This document shows, one piece after another, positions 1 to 12,300 of a DNA stretch of 64,000 nucleotides. The DNA is from Symbiodinium natans (Eukaryota > Sar > Dinophyceae > Suessiales > Symbiodiniaceae), in assembly GCA_905221605.1 (NCBI GenBank), contig CAJNDS010002302.1, forward strand, positions 596,522-660,521. The letters run 5' to 3'. Made by a program: the position numbers and the translations under genes. The notes beneath the pieces are model-generated. The model did no database searches, was not told the DNA's origin, and worked only from the letters and a program-made list of their open reading frames with translations. How positions within the stretch are numbered: the stretch's first letter is position 1; the number at the start of each line of letters is the position of its first letter.

Positions 1-56
1 CCAACCCCAAACCCTGAAACCTGTAAGGTACAGCTTAAAATGAGCATAAATCTCAG

Positions 57-165
57 GCCAGCGCCTCCGCCCATCATTTGCAAATTTGCTCACTGCCTCC
101 TTTGCCTTACGTCCGGCGCTGAGCCAGCCCTTATAGCAAAGTCTTCGTTTCCTTGGAGTTTGTAC
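57..165 (+). CDS. Candidate exon, cysteine-containing
   Basis: Acceptor TCTCAG|G at 56/57 opens a frame of 36 codons containing CKFAHCLLCLTSG, ending at a possible donor TAC|GTTTTC. A C-rich telomere-like stretch lies upstream and TTTTAGGG units downstream, the arrangement seen around the better exons. It may be an upstream exon of the cysteine-rich gene, but its phase does not obviously match the exon at 1041. Confidence 0.3.
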
Positions 166-686
166 GTTTTCTAGGGCTTGAGGGTTTTAGGGCTTGTGGG
201 TGTTCCTGCGGGTTTTTAGGGTTTAGTGCTTCAAACTTTTGGGGTTTGACGCTTTGCGTTTTTTGAGGTTTAGGACCTTTAGCTCACAACCTTTAGCCCA
301 CGACCCTGAATCCCGAACCCTAAACGTGGCCGAAACCCTGAAGACTTCAGCCCAAAGTCCCAAATCCTCACCCCTCGAACCTAAAAGCCAACCCATGCTT
401 TCAAAAAGAGCTCTGGAACTACGAGTTACGCGAGAACCTCCCGAAATAAAAGATATTCTTCCTTATAGGGATATTTACCTTTTTTTTTGCAGCAAATAGT
501 AGGGAAGACTGGGGTAAATACTAAGATTCTGCCTGAATATGCCCTAACCTGCATACAGTGTCTTTCCAATGAGAATGCAGAGGCTCATTCGGATCTACTT
601 AATGAGGAGCATGGGTATGTTCAGGTTCTAGAGATTGGGGCCTAGGAATGGGTATTTTGGGTAGCTTAAAAGCAAGCCTTCAGCAC

Positions 687-975
687 TGAACCCTAAACCC
701 TAAACCCTAAACCCTAAACCCTAAACCCTAAACCCTAAACCCTAAACCCTAAACCCTAAACCCTAAACCCTAAACCCTAAACCCTAAACCCTAACCTAAA
801 CCCTAAACCCTAAACCCTAAACCCTAAACCCTAAACCCTAAACCCTAAACCCTAAACCCTAAACCCTAAACCCTAAACCCTAAACCCTAAACCTTAAACC
901 CAAACCCTAAACCCTAAACCCTAAACCCTAAACCCTCAAACCCTAAAACCCTAAAACCCTAAAACCCTAAAACCC
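687..975. repeat. Telomere-like array (CCCTAAA)n
   Basis: About 40 near-perfect 7-base units, C-rich strand on top, shading into CCCTAAAA 8-mers at the right. It precedes the exon at 1041. The stretch 166-686 holds degenerate TTTAGGG words and nothing else I can name. Confidence 0.95.
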
Positions 976-1040
976 CAACCCCAAAAGCCCAAAGCCCAGA
1001 GGCGCCCCTGAACCCCCAGATTCCCCAGAAGCGATGCCAG

Positions 1041-1085
1041 GGAATACAACTGCCTCCAGTGCGCAGCGGGCTACACCGTGACCGT
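1041..1085 (+). CDS. Exon, cysteine-rich gene
   Basis: Acceptor GATGCCAG|G. The frame reads EYNCLQCAAGYTVT before TGA at 1087. Donor choices are GTGACC (1078), GTGTGA (1084) and GTGAAG (1086); the last gives phase 2, which fits the exon at 2246. Confidence 0.4.
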
Positions 1086-3257
1086 GTGAAGAGTTTGTTC
1101 CCCCTGGTTCTTCGAGGGAATGAAGGAATGAGGGCCCTTTCTATACCCTTTCAGGGATTCTATAGGGCCCACATTCCCTCGTTCCCTAGAAAGCACCAGC
1201 CAGGTTGTCTTCAGGGTTTTTAAGAGGGTTTGGTGTTTCGGGTTGAAGGTTTCGGGGGCGCACCCTATGCCTTAAACCCTAAACCCTACACCCTAAACCC
1301 GTCAATCCCCTAGACCAATTGTGCGGCCCTCAGCACTTTGCCCTAAACCCTCAAACCCTACCCTTAAGCCTCAGACTCTAGACTCCTCAGTACGCCTCAA
1401 GCCCCGTGCAAACCCGGAACCCTAAACCCTAAACCCGAAACCCTAAACCCGGAACCCTAGAGGTCCAGACCATCGACCCGGTGGGGCCCGTAAACCTTAA
1501 ACCCTCAACCCTAGGGCGTTGGGTGACGGGCCGTTATTTTGGCAGCAGGGTTGAGGTTTAGGGTTTAGGGTTTAGGGTTTAGGGTTTAGGGTTTGGGGTT
1601 TGGGGTTTAGGGTTTAGGGGTTTAGGGTTTAGGGTTTAGGGGTTTAGGGTTGAGGGGTTGGAGCTTCATGATTCAGGGTTCTGCAGCTTAATGCTTTAAG
1701 GGGTTGGCGGGTATGCGGGGGCAATTGCCAGCGACCCTCATGCCGAATGACCCAAAACCCCACCCCACCCCAAACCCGCCCTAGCCTCCCTGTCGCAAAC
1801 CCCGAGCCCTGAAATCCCCAAACCCTAAACCAAACCCCAAACCCTAAACCCTAAACCCTAAACCCTAAACCCTAAACCCCTAAACCCTAAACCCTAAACC
1901 CTAAACCTTAAACCCTAAGCCCTAAACCCTAAACCCTAAACCCTCCGGCGTGCGCACGCTTGCATGTCGCAGCAGCCCAGACCCCTATAGAAGTCTCCAG
2001 CTGCGGGTTAGGCATCCTTCCTATTATGGTCTCTTATTCGTCTTTACTTGGAGGTTCAGGGTAACCCAATAGGGTTTAGGGTTTAGGGCTACGTGCAGTT
2101 GTAGCCCACTTAGATGCCCCATAAGTGCCCCAATAGGTTTATAATTAGGTTACAAGTACAGTTATACTTGCGTTACTAAGTACCTTGAATCTCCAAGTAA
2201 GTGTTTCCTGCCAGACTTGTCATCTCGACATTCCCGGCCTGGCAGGAATTATAAGTCAGGCGGCTGTGACAGCTGCGCGTCCCACTGCAAAAGGCGGGAG
2301 AGACTTGAGGTTTCAGGCTAGGTCAGTGCTCCAGGTCAACTTCAGAGGCATTCGCCAGAGAATTTAAGCGACGCTTTGCCTTCAGGTCATATGTGGGTAC
2401 CTAGGATTACTTTGGGTCTTCCTCTGAAGGCTTCCACAACAGCACGTGCCGCCCAGAACAGTCTGAGGAATATCCCTAAACCCCAAACCCTGTACAATAA
2501 ATTCCTGTCATCCTTAGTGGCTTGAGACCTTCGACGTGCGCGGCACAAGCAAGGGCCCAACAACTATGACAGTCATGAGAATGGCGGCCGTGACAACGAC
2601 AGGTCTTGTCAGCGTAGACAGAGTTAAGCCCAGACCTTGCGCCATGAGACGTGAAACCCTAGAACCCTGCAACTTAAAACCCGAAAGCCTTAAATCCCTA
2701 AAACCTATCGAACCCTGAACCTGAAATTCCTTGATCCGCCAGATGTGATCTTGGGGGAGCTGGATATTGCGATGAGAACCGGTGCGAGTCAGGCTTCGTT
2801 TGGGCCGCTTGGCTTGCAACCCTAAACCCTAAACCCTACACCCTAAACCCAAAACCCTCAACCCTAAACCCTAAACCCTAAACCCACTACCCGCTTGTAC
2901 ATAGGGTTCCAAGTACCCTAAAGAAGTTTGTGGCCATAGTTTCCCTACTTATGACCCTACTTACAAGTACCCATGAACCTAAACCCTAACCCTGAACCCT
3001 GAACCCGAACTCTAAACCCCTAACCCTAAACCCTATACCCCAAACCCTAAACCCTAAACCCTAAACCCTAAACCCTAAACCTTAAACCCTACTAAACCCT
3101 AAGAGAAGGTCAAGGACCCAGCGTCCAGAGTCGGCATGGGCGGCCAGTGCAAATCCTGCGCTCCGCACTGCCTCAACTGTACAGGTGCCTCGGGCTAGGG
3201 TACCTAATGGTTTCTTTAAATGTATACTCAGGGCATTTATATATATATATAGTATAC

Positions 3258-3300
<43 letters not shown>

Positions 3301-6300
3301 CATGTACATGTACATGTATATGTATATGTATATGTATATGAAAATGTATACGTAGATGTAGATGTATATGTATATTTATATGCATATGCATATGTATTAC
3401 TTTGAGGCTTAGGACTTAGGTTTGGGGTTTAGGGCTCAGGTTGTTAATTTTCATAATTGAGGCTGCCTTTTTCCGGAGCCCGGTTTTAGTTTTCGGCGCA
3501 AGTGCTAAGTGTGAACAGTTTCCAGAGCAGGCAAAGGGGAATTTGCAGTTGTTTTATTGATTTGCACGTTGTCTTCTTTGGCGCAAGTGTTTGAAGTGTT
3601 GCAGACAAGGCAAGCCATGCTGGTGATTCACAGGGTTTGATTTACCCTGACAACAGTTTAAGGACTGAAAGTCACACTTGGATCTCTGGCAGTTTAGTCG
3701 AAGCCGACCTGTTATTCTGTAGATGAGGTTTTCTCGATGGGTCCAAAGCATCGTTTAAATATTTGAGGAATGAACACAAAAAAATGTTGCCCATATAGAC
3801 AAGAATGCAATGCAACCCATCAAAGCATAATTCTAAACATGAAGCTGTGCAAGGAAAGATTTGCACACAACATCTAGAAAACAACATCAAACATCAGAAG
3901 CCTGAAAACAACAAGTTTCACTGGGAAGTAGAGAAGCCTATCTGGATGGGGGAGGAGGCGAAAGGAGGGGAGGGGATGGGATGGGAGGGGAGAAAACCAT
4001 TCAGAAACCAAATCAAAGACATCCCGCCGCATGGTTTTCCATTGTAGATTTACACGTCTGTTTTTGAAAACATGTGTTTTTCCCATGGTTTTTGTACAAT
4101 TTCAAGGACTTCGAAAAACATGCTCCGTTTGTACGGAGTTGTTAAAAACCTCGGGTTTTTGCACATTCATTGAGCGTCACATTACGAGTTGGAAGAAATG
4201 AGGTTGCGAGAAACAAAAATGCTGGCATTTACGGTGTTCTGGGGTTTTGCAGGCGCGAAATATCAGTGCTTTCTTCAAAACACGCGGAATATTCTGTCTT
4301 TTTGGCATTGTAAGCGTTGTTGGAGCATGTCTGGGTGGGATGGTTGCTAATATGTATGTAGTAGTGTCTCATGTTATGACAGGGGAAAAGTCTGCTATTA
4401 GTACAGCATACTCTTACCATTATGCAGTGTATATCTCATGCACAAGCACAGAATTCTTTTGTTGGCAAGCTCGAGGGCTCAGGGACTTCTCCAGCTCACG
4501 TGCCAAGCTGGCGCAGGCGTTTGCCTGTAGCTTCGGATGCTTTGGGGTGTCAATTGCTTTGCGATGTCGGAGTTTTTTTTGTGGGTAGGAGAGTTTCGAA
4601 CCCTACGCTTTAAATCTGAATACCGAAAGCCACAAGAGGTCGGGTGTAGTTTCGGGTTCAGGGTTCAGGGTTCAGGGTCTAGGCTTAGGTTAGACTTTTT
4701 TCAGGGTCTTTTTTCTGTGAGTTTGGGGCTGCACTTGTTTGGGATATCAGGGCTGCGCTTCGGGATATCAGGGCTGCACTGCTTCGGGACGTCGGCACGC
4801 AAGACAATGGACGTAACCACCCCCCCCGCCCCCGCCCACCCCGAAATGCAGATGTACGATTCGTGCGTTTTATCTGACGGTAGTCCATGCGGTAGCAAAA
4901 ACATGCACATCATGTAAACCTGGAAAATCCAGAAAATTCAAAGTCCGAAACATTCCAAAAGCACATCCCGGCAAGTACAGACCGCAAATACCTTCTCGGG
5001 TGAATGGGGGAGGGGGGAGGTTCGGCGATGGTGATGTGTAGGGTGTGGCCGGCAGACCGGAGATTTTCTTGTTGTGTTGAAAGGGCGGGGGCGGGAAGGG
5101 GGGGGGGGGGGGGGGGGCAGCGCGCGGCCTCCAACTCCACATCTTCTTCCACCCCCCCCCCCACCCGCCTCACAAAAAACAAAACAAAAAAAGAAACAAC
5201 AAAGATTGAAAAGACTCAAAGTCAAAAATGGAAAACATGAAAATATTGCAAGAATGAAAAATAGAAACCAACCACCACCTCTCCACACCCCTCCACGCCA
5301 CCACCACAAACATCTGAAAAAAACTCCAGAGAAAATCCTAAGCTCTGAAAAAATCCTAAAACAAAGCCTCAAAAAACCATGAAAACATAAATCCTGAAAA
5401 AAATAAAAACCTGAAATAGGGTTTAGGGTTTTAGGCTCCCGTCTGGGAAGCTTCAGTAGCTCAAGAACCTTATAAGCCCCAAACCCCAAACCCTAACGCA
5501 CCCCTCCTGAGGCCAAGGAAACCGTCAGGACTTCTTTCCCAATCGGAAGAGTTTATAGGGTTCCGGGATAAAACTTGAAAACCACAGCCCTAAACCCGAA
5601 ACCCAAAGCCTAAACCCTAAAAGTCTTTGAAGCCTCAAAAAGCCCTAAAAGCCCCACGAGCCCCGAAACCCCGAAAGACCCAACAAAAAATCCCCAAAAT
5701 CGCATTAAAAACGCCCCAGAATCACAAAGAATCCTAAACCTGGAGGTGCGGGACCCGATGCCTGCAACCCGGGCAAGTGCTCGCCGCGCTACACCAACAA
5801 CAGGTGCGCTAAAGGGTGCCTGGAGTTTTCTGGTAGTTCGAGGTTTAGGGTTTAGGGTTTAGGATTTAGGGTTTAGGGTTTAGGGTTTAGGGTTTAGGGT
5901 TAGGGGAGCTGTTCTAACCCCAGCCCAAATGTCCCCTAATGCCCTGAAAGTCTGAGCCTATTTCAAAACGCCTTCTTCTACAGTGCTTAGGCTGCCTCAC
6001 CTCTGAGCAATATTTACCCCGCAGCCTGCACGCGAAAGGGGGAGCAGGGTTTGGGGTTTACAGATATAGGGTTTGGTGTGTGCGGTTTTGGGGTTTGGGT
6101 TTTCGGTCCTTCGGATGTAGGTTTTCGGTTAAGGGTTTAGGTTTTGGAGTTCGGGAGTGTAGTATGGACATTCAAGTTGGTTGAACCTCAAACATCGAAA
6201 CCCTAAGCCCTTGACCCTGCTCGAGAAGCCCAACATCCTCAACCCTAAGCCCTAAGCCCTCAACCCTAAACTCCCTTCTTGAGCCCCAATGTAAGTGGCT

Positions 6301-9300
6301 CTTTTCCTCCGTAGGACGGGCTGTGCAGCCTGCACCCAGTGACTTGGCTTTCTTGGCATCTTCGGTCAAGGCTTCGGAGTTTGGGGTTATTAGGGTTTAG
6401 GGTTTGTTAGGGCTGCTGGTCTGGTTTAGGGCTTAGGGTTTCTTAGGGCTGCTGGTTTGGTTCAGGGCTTGTCTTGTCGTTTATGTGGCTTGTCAGTTCT
6501 TAGGGCTTGTTAGGGTTCGGTGTTTGGGGATTCCGCGGGTTATCGCGGGTTTGTTAGGGTGCGGAGATTGGAGCTTACTAGGGTGTTGGGACTTCGGGGT
6601 TGTTTCAGGCTGAGTTGAGGCCTGAAGGTTCAGGTATCCGAAGAGACTAAAAAGAAAGCTAAGCCGTAAACACCCTAAACCCTATACCCCAAACCCTAAA
6701 CCCTAAACCCTATGCCCTAAGCCCTAAGCGCTAAACCCAAATGAAGAGCACTGTTTGTGGCTCACCTTGTGGATCCGTCGCATCCTAGGCCCCATGCAAG
6801 TCATGTCCAGTTTGCTGAGACCTCAATCGGTTTGTTTTTTGAAGATTGAAGGTTGCGGGCGGGGAGTTTGGGGTGAAGATATATTGCCAGACTAATTTCA
6901 AGGGAAGAAGGTGGGGGGTGGGGGACGCTGCTTGTGCCTCGGCCTAGCCGGAAGCATCGTGTTTTAATCTCTACTTGCAAAGGTTTCGAGACCCAGTGTC
7001 TGTCTGTTGAGGGGGGCGGGGGCTAAAGATTGGGTGCTCTAGTTAATCTCCAACTAGTTACTAGACATGGTGCACACTGCACCTGCCTCCATGACAGTTC
7101 CCATGTGCCGCATTCGCTGAGCTTCCAAGACATGTTATCACGGTGGCAGACCACAGCCCACCGCATCAGAATGCCCTACTATTGTCCCGCCCTTGCCGTG
7201 CGAGCAGCCCGAAACCGCAAACCCTAAACCCTAAACCCTAAACCCTAGGCCCTAAACCCTAAGCCCTAAACCCTAAACCCTAAACCCTAAACCCTGAACC
7301 CTGAACCCTAAACCCAGACGATTTTGGAAACCCCAAAGGGGTTTCGGAAAGATGCAAGCAAAGGCGCTGCAAGGCTTGCGGGACGGCTGGGCCAGGCAGC
7401 TGCGACAAGGGCTCCTGCGAGACTTGGGCCCAAAGGGTTTAGGGTTTTGGGTTTAGGGGTTTAGGTTTTGGTTTAGGGTTTAGGGTTTAGGGTTTAGGGT
7501 TTAGGGTTTAGGGTTTAGGGTTTAGGGTTTAGGGTTTAGGGTTTAGGGTTTAGGGTTTAGGGTCTAGGGTGTGTCAGGGGAGGGCGTGCGCTCGGGTGTG
7601 AAACACCCCGGGCCGCGCGCTTGCGTTGCCCGTCAACCCACCCCGGCCACCCAAACTATACTCTATTAGGGTTTAGGGTTTATGGAATTTATTTTCTTGT
7701 GCTCTGATCCTTGCTTTGATGTTTTTAAAGTTGCGCTGTTTGGGTTTAAGCTGGGGTTGGGGGTAGCCTCGGCCCTTTTCGGGCCTTCGGCGTGTCAGGG
7801 CTCGTAGAGGCCCTTATTTATTTAAAGGTCAGGGAAACCCTTTGTGCCTGCTCCTGTAAGGGCCTCAATTAAGCCTTTTGGTGGCTCTTGGGGCCTTTGG
7901 GGGGCTTCCTGGGGCTTTCCTGGCCCTGCCGGGGTAAAATGAAGGAAAAAACCATCGATTTCAGTACCAAAAAATCGCATTTTTCATTGCGGGTACGGGC
8001 ATCCTGGGGTCTCCCTTCTTTTTTGGGGGCCTTTTGAAGCCTGTTGAAGCCTTTTGGTGGCTCTTGGGGTCTGTCGGGGCCTTGTTCGGACCTTCGGCGT
8101 GTCAGGGGCCGTAGAGGCTTTATTCATTTGAAGGTCAGGGAACCTATTAGTTTTTTCGCCAATGAGTATTTCAATCGCTAGGGTTTAAGCTGGGGTTCGG
8201 GGTAGCCTCGGCCCTTTTCGGGCCTTCGGCACGTTAGGGCCCGTAGAGGCCCTTATTTGTTTGAAGGGTTTTGCGGGGTTAGGGTTTAAGCTGGGGTTCG
8301 GGGTAGCCTCGGCCCTTTTCGGGCCTTCGGCACGTCAGGGCCCGCAGAGGCCCTTGCTGATTTGGGGGCTTCCTGGGGCTTTCCTGGTCTTTTGGGGTGA
8401 AATGGAGGGGTGTCCAAAGCCATCGATTTCAGTACTGAAAAACAACATTTTTCATTGCGGGCAGGGGTGCCTAAAACCATGGTTTCAATATTCAAAAATC
8501 GCATTTTTCATTATGGGCACGGACAAATTTTTGTGGTCCCCCTTCTTTTAGGGGGCCTTTTGAAGCTTTTGAAGCCTTTTGGTGGCTCTTGGCGCCTCTT
8601 GGGGGCTTCCTGGGCTTTCCTGGCGCTTCTGGTGTAAAATGGAGGGGTGCGCAAAACCATCGATTCCAGATAAAAAAAATTTTCATACGGCCCTCTTCGC
8701 CCGGGGGCCCTTTGGCGCGGGGGGCCTTCCTCTAGCCCTGAACTAGGCCCTCCAGGTCCCGCAGGGCCTCTTGCCAAAAAAATTCTTGGCCCTTCGTTGG
8801 AACCCCTTTTTTGTTCTTGGGGGGCCTTTGGGCCGGCTTGGCCCGGGGGCCCGCCAGCCTCCTGGTCCTACCAGGGGCCAGGGGGCCCCGGGGCGGGGGG
8901 ACCCTGAACCCAAAACCCTGAACAAAGGGTTACGATTTGGGGTTATACTTTAGCTACGCTAAAGGTGGTCTGGGTGCCGGCCATCCCTTAGCCGAGTACT
9001 GACGTTGTCGTAAAAAAGGCCGATGTCCGTTGGCCTGTCCAGGAGACGGTGAGGCTTAACCCTCACCTTTCCGTTTCTCTTTTCGCTTGGGCGCTCGGGC
9101 TGTAAGGCCGTCGGCCGAGCGTTCGGGGTCTGTCGCTCGACGGAAGCGACCCCTCACTTAGTTTAGGGTTGAGGGTTTAGGGTTTAGGGTTTAGGGTTTA
9201 GGGCTTAGGGCTTAGGGCTTAGGGATTAGGGTGTCGCCCTCTTGGTGTTTAGGGCCTTTAGTGATTCACGGGCTTTAGGTGTTTGGGTTCTGTGTTTTGG

Positions 9301-12300
9301 GTTAGGATTTGAGCGTGGGTGCCTAACCTAAGCCCTAAACGCAGATTCTTGGAACCCTGAATCCAGAGACGCCCCAAAAGCCTCACAACGCCCCAAAGTC
9401 GTTAACCCTGAACTCCAAACCCTAGGCCCTAGACCTTAACCCCATATGCAGATTGCGAAAGCCCAGGGGGAGGCGATGAAATCATGGAGAATTTCGGGGC
9501 ATCATTTCACTAAGCAAAAAAACACCCTAAACCCTAAACCCTAAACCCTAAACCCTAAACCCTAAACCCTAAACCCTAAACCCTAAACCCTAAACCCTAA
9601 ACCCTAAACCCTAAACCCTAAACCCTAAACCCTAAACCCTAAACCCTAAACTTTGGGTGGTTCTGCTTATATGGCCCGACCATCTTGGGAAGCAAAATCA
9701 TGTCCTTATTCTATCCGGTGGTTGGCAAAATCATGGTCCCTTTTTGGATAACTTTATTATAATACAGCACCTCATATTTAGGGTACCCCTGCTTGGTTTC
9801 TTTCTAGTTGCCATTCTGATCTCGCGCCGGCCTCAGATGTAGGTGTCAAGGCTCTGTAGCCAGTGTGATTTGCGCAGTTGTCCCTTGCCACTGAGCAAGG
9901 GTAGCCCAAAAGGGATCATAATTTTGACAGCCACCCATCTGGGAGCTGTGAACCCCTCGTGGTTCCAGTGATCAGGGACGCAGCGGCTTTGGGGCTTCAG
10001 GGGGTTTAGGGTTCAGTTTGGGGGTTTGTGGTTCAAAGGGCTTCGGGGACAGAAGCTAGCAGTGAAATTTCGTGCTTCGAGGTTTACAGTTTCGATTTAG
10101 ATGCCAGGAGATCTTGCATATCTCCCCGAAACCCTAAACCCTAAATCCTAAACCCTAAACCGCGTCCTACGCCCGAAGCCCGAGCGCCCCGAACCCCAAG
10201 TCAATCCGATCCTTTTGGCTCAGGACGACCGCTACACCAACTTCGGTACCCTGCGACTGGGCTCGAAGACCTAGGGTTCTGAGGCTCATGGTACGTAGGG
10301 TTTCGGGTTTAGAGTTCCAGGTTTAGGGTTTAACCCAATTATGAATGTACTTACAACCCAATTATCACCCTAGTAGGGTACTTAAGTTACTTAAGGGGTA
10401 TATAGGTGGGTTCGAACTACACAGATAGTTGGGTTGTGAGTGCCCTGAACCTCCATGCAGGGTTGGAAGGAACAGACTCAGCAAACTCTAAACCTGAACG
10501 AGGAAGGAAAACCTCAGCGTGCAACCGCCGCGAGCTCCACCGGAACCCGAACCCGAACCCGAATCCCCCCCCCTCCCCCACCCAAAAAAAAGTAAGAATA
10601 AAAGAGCCCCAGCCTGGACCTGAACCCCAATCCCCCCCCCCCCCCCCCCGCACCCGAACACCTCCCCCGGGCAACCCGCAACCCCCCGACGCCAGACTCC
10701 TCAGAAACCGACCCACTACGGAACCCGGGAGCCTTATTTAGAGATTTGGAGGGTAGGGTTTAGCGATTGGGATTGAGGGTTTAGGGCTAAGGTGTAGGGT
10801 TGTTAGGATTTAGGATTTTTGGCTTCTGGGCTTGGAGGTACGGGTTGAATGGGTTTTAGTGAGTGGTTACAGTTATGGTTTAGGGCTCAGGGGTAGGTTT
10901 TCGGCTGAAACCTTCCTGCTAGGCCTTGGGCCAGGGCTAGTCAGTTTCGGCTTTTCAGTATAGGCTTTTGCCTTTTTGAGGGTGCAGGGCTTTCAGGGTT
11001 TGGCTCTATAGGGTTTGGGGCTCTTGAGGCTGAGTGCGTGTTAGGGTTTAGGGCTTTTCGGGTTCAGGGTTTTAGGGCTGTGGGAAAAGACGGTTGAAGG
11101 ATGTTTATGGGGCCCATGACGGCTAGAAAACGTCTATGGGGTCCATGACGGTTGGGGAACGTCCTTGCGGTCCATGGCGGTTAGAAAATGTCCACGGGGT
11201 CAATGACGGTTGGAAAACGTCCGTGTGGAGAACGTCCATGGGGTCCATGACAGTTGGAGAACGTCCCTGGTTTTGGCGTGCCCTGCACCCTAAACCCTAA
11301 ACCCTAAACCCTAAACCCTAAACCCTAAACCCTAAACCCTAAACCCTAAACCCTAAACCCTAAACCCTAAACCCTAAACCCTAAACCCTAAACCCTAAAC
11401 CCTAAACCCTAAACCCAGAACGTTAACTCGAAAGGGTTCGGGGGCAGGTGGCACTTCCTGCGCGCAAAAGCCCCCATCCCTCAATCCCAAGCGCCCTGGC
11501 ATCCCTCGGGCCCCCTTAGATCCAAACCCGAACCCTCTTCTCGAAAGCCTAAACCGACCCTAAACCCTAAATCCTAAACCCTAAACCCTAAACCCTAAAC
11601 CCTAAACCCTAAGCCCTAAATTCCATAAGTAACTGTATACCGGGTGCCCAGCCCCCCCGGACAATCACAGTAGATGCCCCTTTCAGGTTTCTCGCTCTCG
11701 GGGGAGTAGGGTTAGTGGCCAAAAGCTCGCAGGTGTTCGGCATGTGGTGCCGATTGTACGTCCTGTGATGCTTCGGGTCGAGATCACTGCGATACCTGCC
11801 CGAACCTCAGTGTGCTTTGCTTTTGGGGTTTAGGGTTTCGGTTTTGGGGTTGGGAGGAATACCCTGAACCCAACTCCGAACCCTAAACCCTGAACGCTAA
11901 CACACCAAACCCTGAACAACAATACCCTGAATAAACTCCCCAAATGTTTTAGTGGACGTAAAGAGGTTTTTTATCTTCCAGGGTTTGTTTCCATGGCGTG
12001 GGATTCCTACTTCTTCCTCTGGATGCTGGGATTCTGCAGGCCGCGTCATGGGGTTGTTGCCTAGAGGCTTGTGGGCTTGACTTAACTAGGGTTGTCCAGA
12101 CCTTCTAAAGCCTAAACCCCTGGTGAGCCTGTATGAAGATTCACGTCAGCATTCTGCTGTCGCCAGCCCCAAAACCCAGGAACCCTAAACCCTGAACCGC
12201 CTACATTCCGCAAAATACCCCAAGGCTCTAAGAACCCCCCCTTCCCCAAAATGGAAGAAATCCTCTAATTAGGGACTGGAGGGTGCGCGGGGGTACTTGG

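Noticed and set aside
2514-2720. Minus-strand membrane-like frame (VVVTAAILMTVIVVGPLLV) and plus-strand frame in the same island
   Set aside because: Both strands are open and neither has clear splice borders consistent with neighbours; left unassigned.
3082-3391. Open frames rich in Met-Tyr-Ile-His
   Set aside because: Translation of the TATATG microsatellite.
4938-5489. 183-codon frame on the minus strand
   Set aside because: Driven by G/C homopolymer runs and A-rich sequence; no motif, and overlapping frames are equally open.
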